Origin: Oscillibacter sp.
Lineage (GTDB): Bacteria; Bacillota; Clostridia; Oscillospirales; Oscillospiraceae
DNA: 46,839 nt
Reading direction: 5' to 3'
NCBI GenBank assembly: GCA_017547085.1
Contig: JAFYQM010000010.1
Span: forward strand, 1 to 46,839
A program made the position numbers and the translations under genes. Under the pieces are notes generated by a model. That model saw only the letters and a list, made by a program, of their open reading frames with translations, was not told where the DNA came from and did not search any database. This document shows positions 46,539 through 46,839 of this stretch, in pieces (the first letter of the stretch is position 1; each line of letters starts with the position of its first letter).

Positions 46539-46839
46539 ATGATAAGTGTTGGTATCAATGTTTCAAAGGAAAAAAGTACAGTCTGTGCTTTGAAGCCCTA
46601 CGGAGAAATTATCATGAGCCCTCAAGATGTACAGCATACAGAATCGGAACTATCGAAACTGATAAGTATGCTGCGGGAGTTAAAAGAGGAAGTACGGGTT
46701 ATCATGGAGTCAACGGGGGCATATCACCTTCCGATACTCACATACTTAAAAGAAAAAGGATTTTTTGTAGCACTTATTAATCCGTTAGAAATGAAACGGT
46801 ACAGATGTCAAGGAATCAGGAATGCAAAGGCTGATAAGA
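46539..46839 (+). mobile_element. IS110-family transposase gene, 5' part (runs off the window)
   Basis: One hundred codons are open to the window end. The N-terminal RuvC-like DEDD domain of IS110-family recombinases is recognisable by SVGINVSKEKSTVCAL, the Glu motif in VIMESTGAYHLPIL, and FVALINPLEMKRYRC followed by IRNAKADK. The first catalytic Asp, normally GIDVSK, reads GINVSK, which may inactivate the enzyme. ATG 46539 has AAAGGAGG about 8 nt upstream. The C-terminal serine domain, the element's ends and any bridge RNA cannot be judged here. Confidence 0.86.

Overview
The window looks like chromosome from an endospore-forming member of the Clostridia, most likely an Oscillospiraceae-type gut bacterium. 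The evidence is a SpoVT regulator, a type III glutamine synthetase, the paired GlgC/GlgD subunits typical of Firmicutes, two CstA-family carriers and consistent AGGAGG-type ribosome binding sites. The taxon is inferred from gene families only.

Layout, left part (1-31300, G+C-rich, housekeeping): a five-gene tRNA cluster (Val, Asp, Phe, Gly, Cys) is followed by what looks like the 3' remnant of a group II intron. Next come a conserved unknown protein and CstA. On the minus strand lies a complete aromatic amino acid operon running right to left: aroF (DAHP synthase), tyrA, a block of hairpin-forming tandem repeats, aroB, aroA, aroC, pheA, an aroE-aroK fusion, and aroQ. It covers every step from erythrose-4-P/PEP to chorismate plus the committed steps to Phe and Tyr. 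In front of aroF sits a textbook attenuator: a 27-codon leader peptide with five Tyr and three Phe codons, a strong intrinsic terminator, and a possible antiterminator. Then come LrgA/LrgB, glutamine synthetase III, SpoVT, an SDF-family symporter and a TSUP transporter, a glycogen operon (glgC-glgD-glgA-glgP), a second CstA-family carrier, a small XRE regulator, a DEAD-box RNA helicase and an OppA-like lipoprotein. Convergent genes are separated by paired or bidirectional terminators.

Right part (31325-46839, visibly more A+T-rich): the boundary is marked by a 19-codon fragment matching the C-terminus of ribosomal protein S9 (rpsI), with its own downstream terminator. That is the scar expected when an element integrates at the 3' end of rpsI. 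To its right is one long minus-strand operon: receiver-domain protein, 36-aa ORF, diguanylate cyclase, VTC-domain protein, DUF4956 membrane protein, FN3/NodB deacetylase lipoprotein, CotH-like kinase, glycoside-hydrolase-like protein, HEAT-like membrane protein, processive GT2 glycosyltransferase, DivIVA-like coiled-coil protein, and an SBP-GGDEF-EAL phosphodiesterase. I read this as a c-di-GMP-controlled system that makes, deacetylates, trims and possibly phosphorylates a surface polysaccharide.

A second, smaller transcription unit (membrane protein plus DUF4358 lipoprotein, each apparently frameshifted near the N-terminus) shares a near-identical promoter motif with the polysaccharide operon: two 11-bp-spaced direct repeats in place of a -35 box. 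The window ends inside an IS110-family transposase gene.
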